Notes under the pieces: model-generated
The model's input: only the letters and a program-made list of their open reading frames with translations
Database searches by the model: none
What the model was told of the DNA's origin: nothing
Made by a program: the position numbers and the translations under genes
Assembly: GCF_014196835.1 (NCBI RefSeq)
Contig: NZ_JACIEK010000007.1
Location: 176,490 to 240,489 of the forward strand
Source of the DNA: Aureimonas pseudogalii
GTDB lineage: Bacteria; Pseudomonadota; Alphaproteobacteria; Rhizobiales; Rhizobiaceae
Direction: 5' to 3'
Length of the DNA: 64,000 nucleotides
Part shown: in pieces, positions 28,076 through 36,877 of the stretch
Numbering within the stretch: position 1 is the first letter of the stretch
Layout of the letters: every line of letters starts with the position of its first letter

Positions 28076-28504
28076 ATGACTTATCGCACCAGCATCACGG
28101 CGGCCGAGTTGGCGACCGCGTTCCGAACGTCGCTGCGGACGGACATCGGCAACGCATCCATATCCCATGCCGTTCGCCAGTGCGCAGCGATGATTCGGGC
28201 TGCCCGAGACGATGGCGTCGGCTGGCGGGACATCGCCGGCGTCCTTTCGGCACCTCTCATCGCGATGGACCGTCCCCCGCTTTCGGCAGGCTCCTTGCGC
28301 TCCCTGTTCCGCCGGGCGCCGGCTTTGCTCCCTTCGCGCGAGCGACTGCATCTGCAACCAATTCACCGGCAACCCTTCCGACCCACCCAAATCCCGGCCG
28401 CGGTTCCGGACGCCGCATCGTCCGAAGCCACCCCTCCGACCTCCCCCAGCGCACGGATCCTTCAGAGCCGCGCCCTTTTGAAAGCAATAGATCATGACCT
28501 TTGA
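28076..28504 (+). CDS. HTH-like DNA-binding protein, TraK-type
   Basis: A 142-residue basic protein. The N-terminal 80 residues contain GVGWRDIAGVL and PPLSAGSLRSLFRR, the pattern of the short helix-turn-helix in TraK-like and related plasmid oriT-binding proteins. The rest is Pro/Ser-rich and poorly conserved-looking. ATG 28076 is just right of the inverted repeat. Its 3' end overlaps the next gene by 11 bp. The TraK link rests on this motif and on the ParA-like gene that follows, as in IncP traK-traL, and is tentative. Confidence 0.45.
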   Translation: MTYRTSITAAELATAFRTSLRTDIGNASISHAVRQCAAMIRAARDDGVGWRDIAGVLSAPLIAMDRPPLSAGSLRSLFRRAPALLPSRERLHLQPIHRQPFRPTQIPAAVPDAASSEATPPTSPSARILQSRALLKAIDHDL

Positions 28505-29291
28505 TGCCCACACGAACGACGCGCCCGTCGATCAAATCGCCATCATCGCGACCGAGCGCGGTGGCACCCGCAAGACCGCCACGGCTGCGGCGCTGACGAG
28601 CTTTTTTCTTGCCAGGACACCCGACGTCAGTGTTTGCCAGATCGACGACCAACTGACGCTGCCCTCGATGTTCGGCGATCTGGTGACGACGATCCGCATG
28701 CCGTCGGCGGATACGCTGCGGCAGGACGATCTGGCGGATGCCGTCGCGCTCGAGCCGCTCTTCATGCAGATCTTGGAAGGCCGTGGCGTCACGATCGTCG
28801 ACTGCGGCGCCAATAACGACGCCAGATTCTTCGACGCTGCAGCCGCTCTAGACCTCGACCACGAACTCGCCGAACGGCGGCGTGCCGTCACCGTCATCGT
28901 TCCAACGACAACGCATCCGGACGCCATTCTCCTGGCCTGCCGCACCATCAAACGTGCCGAGGCGGTTCTGCCGACGGCCCGCATCGTACCACTCCTGTGC
29001 GAAGACGGAGGGAGCGTCGAGGACTTGGGCGTGCCATCGGCGCAGAAGGCCTACACGACGATCCTCAAAACGTTGGACCGCCGTTACTCCGCGCGCCACC
29101 CGCGGCTGCCGATGCGTACTCTCACCGCGATCGGTCGGACGTCCCTGTCCCCATGGCAGCTGCCGGATATGGCGATCAAGGATTTGATGCCCGAGATCAA
29201 GGAACGGATGGTCCTCGCATCATACATCCGCGGAGACTTGACCGCCTGGCGCGCCGGAATGGAGCGGACCTTCGCGGTGCTGTTCGGCTGA
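28494..29291 (+). CDS. ParA/MinD-fold ATPase with deviant P-loop (TraL-like)
   Basis: A 265-residue protein of the SIMIBI/ParA fold. The P-loop region reads ATERGGTRKTATAAAL where the family has KGGxGKT, so the signature Lys and a Gly are changed. The Walker B-like strand is VTIVDCGANNDARFF. A later VPTTTHPDAILLACRTI fits the effector strand of such ATPases. IncP TraL and plasmid partition proteins share this fold. It overlaps the TraK-like gene and is coupled to the next gene by TGATG. Whether it still hydrolyses ATP is unclear. Confidence 0.6.
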   Translation: MTFDAHTNDAPVDQIAIIATERGGTRKTATAAALTSFFLARTPDVSVCQIDDQLTLPSMFGDLVTTIRMPSADTLRQDDLADAVALEPLFMQILEGRGVTIVDCGANNDARFFDAAAALDLDHELAERRRAVTVIVPTTTHPDAILLACRTIKRAEAVLPTARIVPLLCEDGGSVEDLGVPSAQKAYTTILKTLDRRYSARHPRLPMRTLTAIGRTSLSPWQLPDMAIKDLMPEIKERMVLASYIRGDLTAWRAGMERTFAVLFG

Positions 29292-29773
29292 TGAAGCGTC
29301 TCGATCCATCCATCATCCAGCGGGTGCGCGACGATCGCGCGCCCCTTCACCGGCTAATCCTCCGCTGCCACCCCGATCAGTTGGCAGCTGTTATCATGGA
29401 AGCGGCACAACTGGTTCCCCCCAGGCAGCTTGGCCAGCTTCTCGCCAAACGCGAAGCCTGTATCCTGAATTGCAACCGGCAAACCCTTGGGAAGGTGGCC
29501 GCCCTTGAGGATCGCTGCGCCCAGTTGAAGGCATCCCGCCGGAACCGCTACGCGAAAGGACTCAGGGACGGATACGAGCAGTGTCTGTACGATCTCCCTC
29601 GCCCGGTGAGGTTTTACGTCATGATTGTGTGCTACCCGTCGAAGGTGGAAGCCTCGCTCGATTCGCTCCTCGACCAGCTATGGTGTCGATTTAAGGCGCC
29701 GCATCTCAGCATCCACCGGGAGCATCTCTGGCATCTCGTCCAACGCTGGAAGAAGCGGATTCGGGATCGTTGA
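29291..29773 (+). CDS. Hypothetical 160-aa protein (third gene of TraK/TraL-like operon)
   Basis: Its ATG overlaps the stop of the ATPase gene (TGATG at 29289-29293), so translation is coupled. The product is basic, rich in Arg, Leu and Cys, with predicted helices (LGKVAALEDRCAQLKASRRNRYAKGL) that could form a short coiled coil; no signal peptide or catalytic motif is seen. By position it would match traM of IncP-type operons, but no sequence similarity can be claimed. Its last 96 bp overlap the convergent 436-aa gene. Confidence 0.55.
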   Translation: MKRLDPSIIQRVRDDRAPLHRLILRCHPDQLAAVIMEAAQLVPPRQLGQLLAKREACILNCNRQTLGKVAALEDRCAQLKASRRNRYAKGLRDGYEQCLYDLPRPVRFYVMIVCYPSKVEASLDSLLDQLWCRFKAPHLSIHREHLWHLVQRWKKRIRDR

Positions 29774-30988
29774 GGCGATCTCCAATGCCGCCTGACACGC
29801 CGGATGGGAAAGTCCGTAGAACCCCCTGGACCACGCTCGCAGACCATAGGTCGCCAGCACTGAACGCTCCGTTTCCACCCGTCGCTCGTATGCACCCACA
29901 GCCATCGCAGCCTCCATCAGCGGGCGCAGATAAGCCTTCGTTGGCATCAGACGCGATGCATCGAACTCGAACTCATGCGCCAAACGGACCATCATGGCAT
30001 CGCCCGGCAAGCGGTCGGCATACCGCATCAAGCCAATGGCTTCGGCCACGTCGCTGGGAACGTCGTATCCCTCCCCGGCCGTATCGGATACAGAAAGCTT
30101 GTCCTGTTTGACCGCCTCCCGCTTCAGACGTCGAATAGCATCGGCCTTGACACGCGCCTCGAGACGGAGAGCCACAAGACTCTGAAGAACCGCCAGCATG
30201 TCCTGGACTTGAGGCAAATCGGTCGGCTTGGCGTTCAACTTTCGCGGTTGGGCCTTTCCGGCCTTCGCCCATGCCCAGCCCATCTCACGACTGTCTTGCG
30301 TACCGTAGATGAAAGCGACGTGAGCTGGCGCCTCCTCGCACATATCAGTGAGGATCTTCGTTACGACGGATCGTCCGTCGTCCACTCCAAGTCCAGATGA
30401 ACCGCGATGGAAGGTCATAGCACTGAGCGGTTCGACATAAGGATGGAGGGCGTCCATGGCACGATCATTGGCCACCTCTCGATTTTCTGCGTCCAGGTGG
30501 CCAGCGATGAAACGAACGAGACGATAGACTTGCACCATGACCGCGCGCGCGACACCGAGCTCGATCGGGTCGTAGAGACCGGTGATGCAAGCGCGCGTGA
30601 CCTGCTGAGACGTCACGTTTGTGCGCGACGACGACCCGGGCCTTCCCCGTGGATTGGGTTTAGCTTCAACAAAGGCAGACGGCAGGACGATGCTGGCTAG
30701 GCAGCGCCCGCCGTTCAACGGGATCGAGTCTCCGATCGCGAAGGCGTTCGGTTCAGCTACGGTGGAATAGTCGATGACCGGCGATCGTGGATCGAAGAAC
30801 TCCCTGGTCCATATCGCAAAATACGGACTAGCGATGTTCGAGATATAGTTGTTGAGTTCACGCACGACCTTCCCGTGCAGATCGTCGCTCGGCACAAGGC
30901 TGAACCCGGCTGCCGGACGAACCATCAGCTTGAGAACGTGATATTCGTTCCAAATTCTCAATGACGTCTGCCTATCGTAAGCCGGCAT
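29678..30988 (-). CDS. Hypothetical 436-aa protein of the integrative element
   Basis: Not recognised. It is soluble, with no signal peptide and no long hydrophobic stretch. The N-terminal part is of mixed alpha/beta character (ELNNYISNIASPYFAIWTRE). A charged helical middle follows (ALRLEARVKADAIRRLKREAVKQDK), then an all-alpha C-terminal third (LRPLMEAAMAVGAYERRVETE). A Pro/Ser/Arg-rich linker (PNPRGRPGSSSRTN) sits near residue 112. The frame is long, its codon use is consistent and it has no rival on the other strand, so it is probably real. It is convergent with, and overlaps by 96 bp, the preceding operon. Cargo or mobilisation function are both possible. Confidence 0.6.
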   Translation of the reverse strand: MPAYDRQTSLRIWNEYHVLKLMVRPAAGFSLVPSDDLHGKVVRELNNYISNIASPYFAIWTREFFDPRSPVIDYSTVAEPNAFAIGDSIPLNGGRCLASIVLPSAFVEAKPNPRGRPGSSSRTNVTSQQVTRACITGLYDPIELGVARAVMVQVYRLVRFIAGHLDAENREVANDRAMDALHPYVEPLSAMTFHRGSSGLGVDDGRSVVTKILTDMCEEAPAHVAFIYGTQDSREMGWAWAKAGKAQPRKLNAKPTDLPQVQDMLAVLQSLVALRLEARVKADAIRRLKREAVKQDKLSVSDTAGEGYDVPSDVAEAIGLMRYADRLPGDAMMVRLAHEFEFDASRLMPTKAYLRPLMEAAMAVGAYERRVETERSVLATYGLRAWSRGFYGLSHPACQAALEIASTIPNPLLPALDEMPEMLPVDAEMRRLKSTP

Positions 30989-31485
30989 TCACCCCCCCCT
31001 TTTTCATTCACTTGCGCGCAGACGGCACAGCATCACGATAGTAGTATCGTTATCGTTAAGCTCTAGGTTACTGCAAAACATTCCGCGCTTCATCGCTGGC
31101 GATTCTGACTCATGCAACCCGTCACTCCGCGACGAGAAATGTTGAGTACGCGAACTGCTACCCGTTTGGAACCACAGTGCCGACCGTCATCCAGCGTCAG
31201 TCCATAGTGATCCAAGCGCTGCCGATTGCTCCTCCAGCGAATCAGTGGCTTGTGAGAAGTTGGGCCGGAAGCAGACGGACCGCTTTAGGGGCAGGTAGCC
31301 TGAAAGCAGTCGTCCCATGAGTGCCAGTGCGCCGACACCGGCATCGACCTATCGCTTTCTGTCTAGGCTCAGCACAATGACAGCGACCAACGATGCAGAT
31401 CTTGAATCCATCGTCGCGGGTGGTGACGTTCGGGCCTCCCAAGCCATACTAAAGAGTAATTGGAAAGCGCTATACTTCTACCGTC
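30989..31485. other. Non-coding right end of the integrative element
   Basis: About 500 bp without a supportable gene; the short frames present (60-66 codons) lack RBS and coding bias. It has an unusually low GC content for this window. A small hairpin ACGATA-GTAG-TATCGT with an extra ATCGTTATCG copy lies near 31036-31060, which may be an operator for the gene reading left from 30988. No copy of the tRNA-Arg 3' end was spotted. Confidence 0.45.
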
Positions 31486-32424
31486 TTAGCCTCCTATGAA
31501 CATTCCCACTGTCGCGCGCACGAAAATACCCACGGAAGCGCCAACTGCTGCGACAACCCAGAGCTTCGCCACGCGGCTGCCGGCCGTGGTCAGGATGGCG
31601 ATGCCCGGCAGATCCAGCGGGTGGACGAGCCAGTCCGCCGCGCGGTTGACGAACTCTGCGTCGATCGCGCCAGCGGCTTCCTGAGTGGCCATGGCACTAA
31701 GCGCCGCGACGCCGCCGCCAAGGTACTTGCTCAACGTGGGTGCGATCAGGCGCGGATCGATCCCGAGCCGGTCCAGGGGCGTTGAGAGAAGCCAATCAAG
31801 GCCATCAAGCCCGCCCGCAGCCCGTACGCCGGCGATAATGCTCAGCGAGAGGGCCATGATCGGAATCGATCCCGTCGCGATCCGAAACGCCTCGCTCCCC
31901 GCCCGATTGATGATCGCGAGGACGCCCCGCGCGTCCTCCACGGCTGCCAGCGAGACGAGGGTGTCGTCGCTCTGTCCATCGCGGGAGAGGCGGCTTGCGA
32001 AGACGTGGTAGGTCAGGGTCGCAGCCACGAGCCCGCCCATCATCGAGATCGCGATGAACCGTCCGATGTCGAGCCCCAGCGCGGCCATCGGAAAGACCAC
32101 GTTGGCCTGTCCCATCGCCAGGACCATGGCGAAGGTGGTGGCGAGATGCCGATCCGAGACGCCCTGGCGCTCCATGGTGGCGAGCGTGGCGACCGGCGCG
32201 GCAAAGCTCACGAAGCTGACCTGCAGGAGCGCGATTACGCTGAGGCCCGTCAGGCCAAAAGGGCGAAGCAGCGGCGCGAGGAGTCGCGTCAGCCTGTCGA
32301 GGAGGCCCGCGGCCTCCGCCAGCCGCATGATCGATAACATGACGACCATGACGGGCAGGAGCGTAAAGAGCGACAGTTCCACCGCCGAACGTCCGGCGGC
32401 CATGATCGTGCCGATGATGTCCAT
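31486..32424 (-). CDS. Nucleoside-recognition (Gate) domain membrane protein
   Basis: A 312-residue integral membrane protein with seven to eight hydrophobic segments. It has two Gate-like halves (LLRPFGLTGLSVIALLQVSFVSF and PRLIAPTLSKYLGGGVAALSAM) of the YjiG/YjiH/SpmAB type. Such proteins are thought to move small molecules, but substrates are unknown. Start at ATG 32424 is chosen because the first TM begins there; the longer frame reads back into the SDR gene. It follows the SDR gene by 28 bp, so it may export or import the SDR product or substrate. Confidence 0.75.
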   Translation of the reverse strand: MDIIGTIMAAGRSAVELSLFTLLPVMVVMLSIMRLAEAAGLLDRLTRLLAPLLRPFGLTGLSVIALLQVSFVSFAAPVATLATMERQGVSDRHLATTFAMVLAMGQANVVFPMAALGLDIGRFIAISMMGGLVAATLTYHVFASRLSRDGQSDDTLVSLAAVEDARGVLAIINRAGSEAFRIATGSIPIMALSLSIIAGVRAAGGLDGLDWLLSTPLDRLGIDPRLIAPTLSKYLGGGVAALSAMATQEAAGAIDAEFVNRAADWLVHPLDLPGIAILTTAGSRVAKLWVVAAVGASVGIFVRATVGMFIGG

Positions 32425-32452
32425 GGCCGTCGAGCCCTCGCCGGATAGCGGC

Positions 32453-33307
<855 letters not shown>

Positions 33308-34069
33308 TCAGTCCATACGCTCGAGGAACTTGCGCACGCGTTCCGAATCAGGGTTGCCGAAGAACTTCTCCGGCGGCGCCTTCTCGACGATGAGCCCTTT
33401 GTCGAGGAAGACGACCTGATCGGACACGGCGCGCGCGAAGTCCATCTCGTGGGTGACTACGATCATCGTGTACCCTTCCGCCGAGAGGTCGCGCATCACC
33501 TGCAGAACCTCCCCGACGCGCTCGGGATCGAGCGCCGAGGTCGGCTCGTCGAAGAGGATGACCTCCGGGCTCATGGCGAGCGCGCGGGCGATGGCCACGC
33601 GCTGCTTCTGCCCGCCCGACAGGGTGAAGGGATAGACCTCGGCCTTTTCGAGGAGCCCAACCTTCTCCAGAAGCCGCATCGCCGCCTCCCGGGCCTGCGC
33701 CTTCGGCATGCCCTTCACCTGGACGGGCGAGATCATCACGTTGTCGACGACGTTGAGATGGGGCCAGAGGTTGAAGCTCTGGAAGACCATGCCGGCGCGC
33801 GCGCGGATGGCGGCCATCTCGCGGTTGGTCATCTTGCGCTTCTTGGCCTCGTTGAAACCGATGCGCTCGCCCGCGATGCGGATCGTGCCGCTGTCGGGCT
33901 CCTCCAGCCAGTTGATGCAGCGGAGCATGGTGGACTTGCCCGACCCCGAAGAGCCCAGCACGCTCACGACCTCGCCCTTGGCGACCGTAAGGTCGATGTC
34001 GCGCAGGACCTCGAAGCCTGAGAAGCTCTTGCAGAGCTTGTGGATCTCGACGGCCGGCCGCTCAGACAT
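33308..34069 (-). CDS. Polar amino-acid ABC transporter ATP-binding protein
   Basis: A 253-residue ATPase of the GlnQ/HisP family. Walker A is GSSGSGKSTMLRCIN, the Q-loop is GMVFQSFNLWPH, the signature is LSGGQKQRVAIARAL, Walker B is VILFDEPTSALDPE and the H-loop is VTHEMDFAR. It energises uptake by the two permeases encoded upstream; it overlaps the second permease gene by 8 bp. Last transporter gene of the operon. Confidence 0.93.
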   Translation of the reverse strand: MSERPAVEIHKLCKSFSGFEVLRDIDLTVAKGEVVSVLGSSGSGKSTMLRCINWLEEPDSGTIRIAGERIGFNEAKKRKMTNREMAAIRARAGMVFQSFNLWPHLNVVDNVMISPVQVKGMPKAQAREAAMRLLEKVGLLEKAEVYPFTLSGGQKQRVAIARALAMSPEVILFDEPTSALDPERVGEVLQVMRDLSAEGYTMIVVTHEMDFARAVSDQVVFLDKGLIVEKAPPEKFFGNPDSERVRKFLERMD

Positions 34070-34724
34070 TCTCGAAGCCTCGCTTGATGCCGAGCGCGCC
34101 GGCCTTCTTCACGGCAAGCTCGAGGCAGACGGTGATGGCCCAGTAGAGGGCGATGACGACGACGAAGGCTTCAGTCGGGATGAAGTACTGGGCCTGGAGC
34201 GCGTTGGCGGCCGCGGTAAGCTCCTGCACGGTGATGATGGCGAGGAAGGACGTGTCCTTGAGCGCATAGATCAGCTGGTTGCCGATCATCGGGCGGGTGC
34301 GCAGGAGGAGCTGCGGCGAGATGATGCGCAGGAAGGTCTTGTGCGGCAGGAAACCGTAGGCTTTGGCCGCTTCCACCGTTCCGGGCGGCAGCACCAGGCG
34401 CGCGCCGCGCAGGATCTCCGCGAAATAGGCGCCGTGGTAGATCGTCATGGCGAGGAGGCCGGCAGTGACGGCCGACATGCGCAGGCCGAGCTGCGGCAGG
34501 CCGTAGTAGAGAAGATAGGCCAGCACCAGGAAAGGCAGGGCGCGCATCGCGTTGACGTAGCCGCGCAGCGCGGCGGCCAAGGCGCCGCCCCCTTCCATGC
34601 CGTAGACGATGAGGCCGCCGATCAGGAAGGCGCCGAGGGTCGAGAGCGCGAAGATCCAAAGCGTTATCCAGAGGCCCGACAGGATGATGTCGCGGCTTTC
34701 CCAGAGGATGGTCCATTCGGTCAT
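34062..34724 (-). CDS. Amino-acid ABC transporter permease (second)
   Basis: A 220-residue HisM/GlnP-type permease. It has five hydrophobic segments, RALPFLVLAYLLYYGLP and the EAA-type loop GTVEAAKAYGFLPHKTFLRIISPQ. Its ATG follows the first permease stop by 10 bp and its 3' end overlaps the ATPase gene. Heterodimer with the first permease is expected. Confidence 0.92.
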   Translation of the reverse strand: MTEWTILWESRDIILSGLWITLWIFALSTLGAFLIGGLIVYGMEGGGALAAALRGYVNAMRALPFLVLAYLLYYGLPQLGLRMSAVTAGLLAMTIYHGAYFAEILRGARLVLPPGTVEAAKAYGFLPHKTFLRIISPQLLLRTRPMIGNQLIYALKDTSFLAIITVQELTAAANALQAQYFIPTEAFVVVIALYWAITVCLELAVKKAGALGIKRGFENV

Positions 34725-34734
34725 CGAGCGCTCC

Positions 34735-35376
34735 TCACATCGCCAGCCGGTTGGCCTTCCGCTCGGCCCGGGACTGCAGTTTGATGAGGACGCCGATCAT
34801 GATCATGTAGAGAAACCCGGCGGCGAGGATGGGCGGCAGCGGCTGGTAGGTCACGGCGCTGATCCGGTTGGTGACGCGCGTGAGGTCGACGAGGCCGATG
34901 ATGGCGATGGCCGGGCTGCTTTTGACGAGGAAAGACATTTCGTTGACGAGGCCGGGAAGGCTGGTCGTGACCATCTGCGGCAGCATGATGTGGCGGAAGA
35001 AGGTCACGGGCGCCATCCCGCAGGCATAGGCCGCCTCGCGCTGCTCGCGCGAGAAGTTGAGGAAGGCGGTGCGCCAGATCTCGGCGTTGAAGGCGGTCGT
35101 GTTCAGCGTCAGCGCGAGGATCGCCGTCGTCGTCCGGTCCAGCGGCATGCCGAAGCGGGGCGCGGCCAGGAACAGGAACAGCGCCAGGGTGACGAGCGGC
35201 GTGGCGCGTGCAAGGCTCGTGTAGACGGCGAGCACCTGATCGAGCACCGGGATCCGGGCGGCGCGCAGGAGCGCGACGCCGAGGCCGAGAACGAGGCCGA
35301 TGGCGATCGCGCTGCCCGAAATCCAGAGCGTGACCCAGGCGCCTTCCAGAAGCAGTAGCCAGGCTTTTTGCGTCAT
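34735..35376 (-). CDS. Amino-acid ABC transporter permease (first)
   Basis: A 213-residue HisQ/GlnP-type permease with about five TM segments, SLARATPLVTLALFLF and the loop REAAYACGMAPVTFFRHIMLPQM. It follows the binding-protein gene by 71 bp and precedes the second permease by 10 bp. Confidence 0.92.
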   Translation of the reverse strand: MTQKAWLLLLEGAWVTLWISGSAIAIGLVLGLGVALLRAARIPVLDQVLAVYTSLARATPLVTLALFLFLAAPRFGMPLDRTTTAILALTLNTTAFNAEIWRTAFLNFSREQREAAYACGMAPVTFFRHIMLPQMVTTSLPGLVNEMSFLVKSSPAIAIIGLVDLTRVTNRISAVTYQPLPPILAAGFLYMIMIGVLIKLQSRAERKANRLAM

Positions 35377-35447
35377 GTCCGCCCGTCATCGAAGGTGGTC
35401 GTGTCCGATGTCGGCCGTCGCGCATGGAAAGCGGGAGGCCGGCGACG

Positions 35448-36338
35448 TCAGTTCAGCCCGGCGAGCTTGTGGAACTGCTCCACGTCCTTGATCGGGTCGG
35501 TCGGCAGGTCGGGGAAGGCTTCGCCGAACCACTTGGCCTGAAGAGCGGCGAGGCGGCCGCCGTCGCGCGCCTCCTTCATGAAGGCGGTCGCGAATTCGAG
35601 GAGTTCGGGGCTTTCCTTCGGCATCGGCCAGGCCGCGAAGCCGGCGCCCGACACGGCCATGCCCTTCTCGAAGACGTCGCCCTTGTTCTTGACGAGGTCG
35701 TTGATCGAGATCAGCGCGTTGATCACGTAGTCGAGTCGCTCGTTGGCGAGGTCGGCATAGGCTTCCGGGTAGGACTGGTACTCGACCACCTGGCCGATCT
35801 CGCAGTTCTTGTCCGCCATCATCTTCTTGAGCTCCGGCAGGCGGGCGAGGAGCGCGCTGCCGGCCTGCAGCCCAACGGTCTTGCCGCAGAGGCTGGCGAT
35901 GTCGCCGATCCGGTCGTCGCCCTTGCGCTTGACATAGTAGTGCTGTGCCGAGGCGAAGGGCGGAGCGAAGTTGAAGACGCGAAGCCGGTCGTCGGTGACG
36001 AGCGCACCGGTGAAGGCCATGTCGTACTGGCCGGACGAGACCGAGGCCAGGAGACCGGTCCAGGGCAGGATTTCCTGCTTGACCTCAAATCCTTGTTTCT
36101 TGGCGAAGGCCTGCAGGTCTTCCAGGAGTTCCTTGTGAAAACCCTCCGGCTGGCCGTCGACGATGTAGTTGAACGGCGCGTAGTCGTCCTCCGTCGCGAC
36201 CGTCATGACGCCCTTGGCCTTGATGTCGGACATGTCGGCAAGGGCCGTGGACAAGGACGATACGAACGCGCCGACCAGGGCCAGACCACGCAGCAAATTG
36301 ATCGGCCTCAAGGCCTGGGCCATTCTCGTCATGGGCAT
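35448..36338 (-). CDS. Amino-acid ABC transporter substrate-binding protein
   Basis: A 296-residue periplasmic binding protein of cluster 3 (HisJ/GlnH). The signal peptide reaches about residue 35 (LALVGAFVSSLSTALAD). The mature start VMTVATEDDYAPFNYIVDGQPEG and the later GKTVGLQAGSALLARLPE are typical. ATG 36338 follows AGGAG by about 6 bases; a longer frame reads into the operator region. First gene of the left arm and divergent from the MocR gene. Ligand probably an amino acid or amino-sulfonate. Confidence 0.91.
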   Translation of the reverse strand: MPMTRMAQALRPINLLRGLALVGAFVSSLSTALADMSDIKAKGVMTVATEDDYAPFNYIVDGQPEGFHKELLEDLQAFAKKQGFEVKQEILPWTGLLASVSSGQYDMAFTGALVTDDRLRVFNFAPPFASAQHYYVKRKGDDRIGDIASLCGKTVGLQAGSALLARLPELKKMMADKNCEIGQVVEYQSYPEAYADLANERLDYVINALISINDLVKNKGDVFEKGMAVSGAGFAAWPMPKESPELLEFATAFMKEARDGGRLAALQAKWFGEAFPDLPTDPIKDVEQFHKLAGLN

Positions 36339-36877
36339 CGGAAGCTCCTGTTCTATGAGACGCTCTCGGAAGAAGCGGCGGCGGCCTGTCGACCAGGCTG
36401 CTGACGGAATAAACGGATCATAGAAATGCCTATTCAAGCAGCGATAGGACCAGTTTTGCAATGCGCTCGTGTCAGGGTGCACCGCATCACCCAAACGGCC
36501 GCCGCCGCAAGGTTTCCGCAATGTCAGAGGCTTGACTGGACCCATTCGACGACGAAACTGGTCCTATCGCTCCGCGAAAATCCGTCTCTAGGATCGCGGA
36601 CGGCCGGTGGAGGACCCTCGAAGTCCGGGTGCCGCCCCTCCCGAGATCGCGTCCCCCAAGGGGCCTCAGGACCTGACCCATGCGCCCTGCATATCACGCA
36701 GGCAGCCTGGGCGCCTTTGAGCCAGAGGCGCCTCGACGCTGCTGCCCAAACCTTCGGCGGACGAGGATGGCGGACCGCGTTCCATGCCGCCGCCCCCTGC
36801 CGCATGGGTCGGTCTGCATCCGGCTGTCTGGCGCAAGTTTTGCCTGGGACTCCCTCGCAGCTTGCGCGGAGCCCCCA
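36339..36877. promoter_or_regulatory. Divergent control region between ABC operon and MocR operon
   Basis: No gene is supported in these 539 bp. It carries a 17-bp perfect inverted repeat (36440-36456 and 36555-36571) and two CTGGxCC-type direct repeats 22 bp apart (36536-36545 and 36558-36567). A TCCGCGA/TCGCGGA stem (36571-36600) follows, then about 275 bp of GC-rich leader before the MocR ATG. This is the natural place for MocR-controlled divergent promoters. Confidence 0.7.
36440..36571. repeat. 17-bp perfect inverted repeat, likely MocR operators
   Basis: AGCGATAGGACCAGTTT at 36440-36456 is exactly inverted at 36555-36571, with 98 bp between arms. The right arm contains CTGGTCCTAT, and 22 bp before it lies CTGGACCCAT. 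From memory, TauR of Rhodobacter uses CTGGAC-type direct repeats at the tpa promoter, which these resemble. Binding by the adjacent MocR protein is inferred. Confidence 0.7.

Larger units (their letters stand above)
26104..31485. mobile_element. Putative integrative/mobilizable element next to tRNA-Arg
   Basis: The segment starts exactly at the tRNA-Arg CCA end. It holds a large serine recombinase, a small ORF, an inverted-repeat-bounded intergenic block, three overlapping genes with TraK/ParA-like features and an unknown convergent gene. Codon use is visibly less GC-biased than on both sides. The right limit is inferred from the return of high-GC codon use at the gene ending at 31486. I found no repeat of the tRNA 3' end near there, so the attachment site is unresolved, and the element could be a remnant or longer than drawn. 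Confidence 0.55.

Noticed and set aside
30989..31485. Search for a direct repeat of the tRNA-Arg 3' end as right attachment site
   Set aside because: No copy of TTCGAATCCTGTCGGGTGC or a clear part of it was found by eye, so no att site is annotated.
31317..31499. 60-codon frame in the right end of the integrative element
   Set aside because: No RBS, no family, and it ends inside the Gate-domain gene on the other strand.
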